From an uncultured Clostridia bacterium (GTDB taxonomy: Bacteria; Bacillota; Clostridia; TANB77; CAG-508), in contig CARPYP010000011.1 of the NCBI GenBank assembly GCA_949045875.1, forward strand, positions 33,815-52,121: a DNA stretch of 18,307 nucleotides, given 5' to 3'. The position numbers and the translations under genes were made by a program. Under the pieces are notes generated by a model. That model was not told where the DNA came from, ran no database searches, and saw only the letters and a list, made by a program, of their open reading frames with translations. Shown in pieces: positions 15,699 through 18,307 of this stretch; within the stretch, counting starts at the first letter, position 1, and every line of letters begins with the position of its first letter.

Positions 15699-16127
15699 AT
15701 GGTACATAATGATAAATATAAATTTGTAGCAGTAATAAATGAAAAAATAGAAACAGGTAAAGCTTTAAATGCCATAGCACATATGGGATTAGGTCTTGTA
15801 AATATAGCCGATGAAGAAACAAAAGAAAAGATGTCTTTTATAGATTTTCCAGATAAAGATGATGAAGCACATAAAAGTATATCAGGACTATCTTTAATAG
15901 TATTAAAAGGAAGAAATGGCGAAATAAAAAAAGTAAGAAATCAATTTAAAGAAGAGAATATAATGTTTGTAGATTTTATAGAAACAATGACAGGAAATAC
16001 ATTTGCAGAGCAATTAGTAAAAACAAAAGAACTAGGACAAGAAGAACATAATTATTTTGGAATATTAGCATTTGGAGAAATAGATAAAATAAATCCTATT
16101 ACAAAAAAGTTATCGTTGTGGAGATAA
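15699..16127 (+). CDS. DUF2000-like small protein (PTH2-type fold suspected)
   Basis: A 142-residue soluble protein. The start KFVAVINEKIETGKALNAIAHMGLGL looks like the opening of the DUF2000 family (a first strand, then a helix beginning with a small Gly/Lys-Ala-x-Asn-Ala motif), which is reported to adopt a peptidyl-tRNA hydrolase 2-like fold. Motifs visible here are GKALNAIAHMGLG at about 20-32, FIDFPDKD near 47-54, LIVLKGRNGEIK near 65-77, and a C-terminal MTGNTFAEQLVKT. The assignment rests on memory of the family, so I hold it moderately. No signal peptide or membrane segment is seen. AATGGAGG precedes the ATG. The next gene, an SDR enzyme, starts 57 bp downstream with a short hairpin between them. 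Confidence 0.6.
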   Translation: MVHNDKYKFVAVINEKIETGKALNAIAHMGLGLVNIADEETKEKMSFIDFPDKDDEAHKSISGLSLIVLKGRNGEIKKVRNQFKEENIMFVDFIETMTGNTFAEQLVKTKELGQEEHNYFGILAFGEIDKINPITKKLSLWR

Positions 16128-16133
16128 AAATAT

Positions 16134-16154
16134 GTGGTTACAAAATGTGACTAC
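16134..16154 (+). repeat. Small stem-loop between the DUF2000-like gene and the SDR gene
   Basis: GTGGTTACA at 16134-16142 pairs fully with TGTGACTAC at 16146-16154 around an AAA loop, using two G-U pairs in plus-strand RNA. No T-run follows, and an AAGGAG ribosome binding site for the next gene lies about 15 bases further on. It is probably not a terminator. Confidence 0.45.
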
Positions 16155-16184
16155 CTCCAAGAAGAGTAAGGAGAAAATTAAAAT

Positions 16185-16928
16185 ATGAGAGCATTAATAA
16201 CAGGTGCTTCTTCTGGAATAGGAAGAGACATAGCAAGAGAGTTATCAAAAAGAGGATATGATTTAGTAATAGTAGCAAGAAATAAAGAGAAGCTAGAAGA
16301 ATTAAAGAAAGACTTAACAACTAAAGTAGAAATAATAGTTATGGATTTAACAATAGAGGAAAATTGCAAAAAATTACACGAACAAGCAAGAGATATAGAT
16401 ATATTAGTAAACAATGCAGGACTTGGAGAGTTTGGAAAATTTGCAGAAACTGATATAGAAAAGGAATTAACAATTATAAAAACAAATATAACGGCATTAC
16501 ACATATTAACCAAACTATACCTACAAGATATGACTAAAAAAAATAGTGGTAGAATACTAAATGTAGCATCAATAGCAGGTTTCATGCCAGGACCATTAAT
16601 GGCAACATACTATGCTTCAAAAGCGTATGTAGTAAGATTAACAGAAGCAATAAGAGAAGAATTAAATAAAGAGAATTCAAAAGTAAAAATAAGTTTACTT
16701 TGCCCAGGACCAGTAAAAACAAACTTTAATAATGTAGCAAATGTAAAATTTGAAATAAAATCTTTAACAAGTGAATATGTTGCAAGATATGCAGTAGATA
16801 AGATGCTAAAAAATAAACTTTATATAGTACCAGGTTTTACAATAAAACTAGCAAAGTTCTTTTCAAAAATAACACCAACAGAGATTTTAGCAAAATGTTC
16901 ATATCATATGCAAAAAAGGAAAAGATGA
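16185..16928 (+). CDS. Short-chain dehydrogenase/reductase (classical SDR)
   Basis: A 247-residue NAD(P)-dependent oxidoreductase of the classical SDR type, cytoplasmic. The cofactor loop TGASSGIG is at 6-13. NNAG is at 76-79, the catalytic Ser at about 129 (VASIAG), and the Tyr-xxx-Lys pair at 142 and 146 (YYASK). CPGPVKTNF, the loop after the active site, is also typical. An Arg at position 37 (IVARN) just after the second strand suggests NADP(H) preference. The C-terminus (KLAKFFSKITPTEILAKCSYHMQKRKR) is basic and amphipathic, a pattern I associate with the DltE/YqjQ-like group. Substrate cannot be read from the sequence. AAGGAG precedes the ATG. Confidence 0.92.
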   Translation: MRALITGASSGIGRDIARELSKRGYDLVIVARNKEKLEELKKDLTTKVEIIVMDLTIEENCKKLHEQARDIDILVNNAGLGEFGKFAETDIEKELTIIKTNITALHILTKLYLQDMTKKNSGRILNVASIAGFMPGPLMATYYASKAYVVRLTEAIREELNKENSKVKISLLCPGPVKTNFNNVANVKFEIKSLTSEYVARYAVDKMLKNKLYIVPGFTIKLAKFFSKITPTEILAKCSYHMQKRKR

Positions 16929-17010
16929 GTACTTAAATAGACTATACTAGTAATAAAATAAAATATAAATGAATATATATTATAATAGTGTTTAGGACAA
17001 GGAGAATCTA

Positions 17011-18156
17011 ATGAAGATTACTGTTATAAATCTAAAAAAAATTATTAAATATATATTCATTTTTTTTGCAATAGTCATAATATTTATATTATTAGCAAAA
17101 TCATTAAAAACAGATAAAACAATAAAACAAGAAGAAAAAAAGACATCATTATTAAAATGTCTAAAATATGAACTTCCAATTACAAAGGTAGTAGAAGAAA
17201 ATATAAATGTAGAAGAAAAGAATAAAACAAATTGGGGAATAAAAATATTATCAATGCAAATTGGAATATTTGATAATATGACGGAAAAACAAATAGATAA
17301 GGAAATTTCTATAGAACCACCAAAAGAAGAATATGTAGAACCAGAGGAACAGGAAGAACAAGAAGAAACAAAATCAGAAGTAGAAGACTTAGAAAATAAA
17401 GACACCAAAATAATAGATGAAAATAATATAAAAGAAACATATACAAATAAATATAAAGATATAAAAGTAAACAACCAAACAGACTTTGATATATCTTCAA
17501 TATTAGAAAATTCATCATATACATTTACAAATAATAAAAAAGTTGTTATATATCATACACATACATGTGAAAGTTATACACCAACAGAGCAATATAAATA
17601 TCCAATGACAGATTCATATAGAACAACAGATTTAAACTTTACAGTATCTAAAGTAGGAGATGAGTTATCATCACAACTAGAAAAATATGGATTTAATGTA
17701 ATCCATAGTAAAACTTATCATGATTATCCATCATATAATGGCTCATATGGAAGGTCATTAAAGACTTTAGAAAGTATATTAAATAAAAATAAAGATGCAG
17801 AAATTACTATTGATTTACATAGAGATGCAGTTGGAAGTAATAGTAATTATGCACCTAGTGTACAAATAGGAGATGAAGTATGTGCACAAGTTATGTTTGT
17901 AATTGGAACAGATGGTTCTGGTCTTGCGCATGATAATTGGAGAAAGAACTTAGAGTATGCAATAAAAGTGCAAAGTATTGCAGACGAATTATATCCAGGA
18001 TTATTTAGACCAATAATTTTAAGAAATGCTAGATATAACCAACATTTAACAACAGCCTCTACAATAATAGAAGTAGGTGCAACTGGAAATACATTAGAAC
18101 AGTGTTTAGCAAGTATGAAATATGTAGCAAATGTTTTAAATAAAGCAACGGAATAA
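17011..18156 (+). CDS. spoIIP: Stage II sporulation protein P, engulfment peptidoglycan hydrolase
   Basis: A 381-residue membrane-anchored amidase/endopeptidase that, with SpoIID and SpoIIM, thins peptidoglycan at the septum so the mother cell can engulf the forespore. A single N-terminal anchor (about 9-30, IIKYIFIFFAIVIIFILLA) is followed by a Glu/Lys-rich linker to about 170, including an acidic stretch EYVEPEEQEEQEE. The catalytic domain begins at VVIYHTHTCES, with His182, His184 and Glu187. It continues with DLHRDAV at 268-274, RNARYNQHL, and IIEVGATGNT with Glu354, the hallmarks of the family. The position of SpoIIP outside a gpr-spoIIP pair is usual in Clostridia. AAGGAG precedes the ATG. 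A TATAAT lies at 16981-16986, but I cannot identify a clear sigma-E promoter. A strong terminator follows the stop. Confidence 0.95.
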   Translation: MKITVINLKKIIKYIFIFFAIVIIFILLAKSLKTDKTIKQEEKKTSLLKCLKYELPITKVVEENINVEEKNKTNWGIKILSMQIGIFDNMTEKQIDKEISIEPPKEEYVEPEEQEEQEETKSEVEDLENKDTKIIDENNIKETYTNKYKDIKVNNQTDFDISSILENSSYTFTNNKKVVIYHTHTCESYTPTEQYKYPMTDSYRTTDLNFTVSKVGDELSSQLEKYGFNVIHSKTYHDYPSYNGSYGRSLKTLESILNKNKDAEITIDLHRDAVGSNSNYAPSVQIGDEVCAQVMFVIGTDGSGLAHDNWRKNLEYAIKVQSIADELYPGLFRPIILRNARYNQHLTTASTIIEVGATGNTLEQCLASMKYVANVLNKATE

Positions 18157-18207
18157 AATATATACTTGTTGATAAAACTTTTCTAGTATATAAAAGAACA
18201 AAGAGAA

Positions 18208-18247
18208 AGAGATAATAAACTTATTTAAGTCTATTATCTCTCTTTTT
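18208..18247 (+). terminator. Strong intrinsic terminator after spoIIP
   Basis: AGAGATAATA (18208-18217) pairs perfectly with TATTATCTCT (18232-18241). An inner ACTT/AAGT stem closes an ATTT loop, with one A/C bulge pair between. A CTTTTT tract follows at 18242-18247. Placement is 52 bp after the spoIIP stop. Confidence 0.92.
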
Positions 18248-18258
18248 ATATAAATAGG

Positions 18259-18307
18259 GTGCGACCGTGTAGGTTGTATAATTTAACTGGTGGAAATCCA
18301 GTATAGA
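18259..18307 (+). mobile_element. 5' end of a group II intron (probably class C), cut by the window edge
   Basis: The sequence opens with GTGCG, the group II 5' consensus GUGYG. Next come ACC-GTGTA-GGT, a small stem, then an A/T linker, then ACTGG-TGGAAAT-CCAGT, a second stem at 18286-18302. This order and spacing matches the first helices of domain I of the Oceanobacillus iheyensis class C intron as I remember it (GUGUG, CCC-loop-GGG, linker, GGG-UGAGAGU-CCC). It begins 18 bases after the stem of an intrinsic terminator. Class C introns are known to insert just downstream of such terminators. The rest of the ribozyme and any reverse transcriptase gene lie outside the window. Confidence 0.65.

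Noticed and set aside
16981..16986. TATAAT ahead of spoIIP as a vegetative promoter, or a sigma-E promoter there
   Set aside because: The -35 region is only A/T with no TTGACA-like match, and I could not find a convincing sigma-E -35/-10 pair.
1..18307. CRISPR arrays, tRNA or rRNA genes
   Set aside because: No regularly spaced short repeats, cloverleaf with a TTCGA-type arm, or conserved rRNA strings were seen.

Overview
The window looks like a chromosomal segment of an anaerobic, spore-forming, low-GC member of the Bacillota (class Clostridia), probably an uncultured gut-type lineage. Reasons: very AT-rich coding sequence dominated by AAA, ATA, GAA and AGA codons; strong AGGAGG-type ribosome binding sites; the sporulation hydrolase SpoIIP; a rubredoxin plus flavodiiron oxygen/NO reductase pair; and a tig-clpP-clpX cluster. 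I cannot name the species.

Left edge (1-3041, minus strand, accessory). An incomplete, cysteine-rich repetitive protein frame runs off the left edge. It has no visible start: its reading frame begins directly after an in-frame stop, and I found no ATG in it. Immediately upstream on the same strand is a complete tyrosine recombinase with no other mobile-element genes beside it. The roughly 110 bp between them hold a perfect 9-5-9 palindrome and other short symmetric sequences. This is the most unusual part of the window: either a gene split by integration or a recombinase-controlled surface protein.

Middle (3333-8727, plus strand). Rubredoxin and a flavodiiron protein form an oxidative/nitrosative stress pair. 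They are followed by two tandem paralogous membrane proteins of the CmpB-like 'putative ABC transporter permease' family, a monofunctional GT51 peptidoglycan glycosyltransferase, and a membrane-anchored family 5 solute-binding protein without a lipobox or cognate permease.

Housekeeping block (8826-15573). A textbook sigma-A promoter precedes tig, clpP, clpX and ileS, covering ribosome-associated folding, ATP-dependent proteolysis and isoleucyl-tRNA charging. An 80-nt imperfect hairpin lies between clpP and clpX. Its arms differ mostly by changes that keep G-U pairing in plus-strand RNA.

Right part (15699-18307). A DUF2000-like protein, a short-chain dehydrogenase and SpoIIP are followed by a strong intrinsic terminator. 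Just beyond the terminator, the last 49 bases match in layout the 5' end of a bacterial group II intron, probably class C, the class known to insert after terminators. The window cuts it off. Several intergenic gaps carry short GC-rich hairpins, three of them opening with TGTAGG(G)G, that look like a dispersed repeat family.
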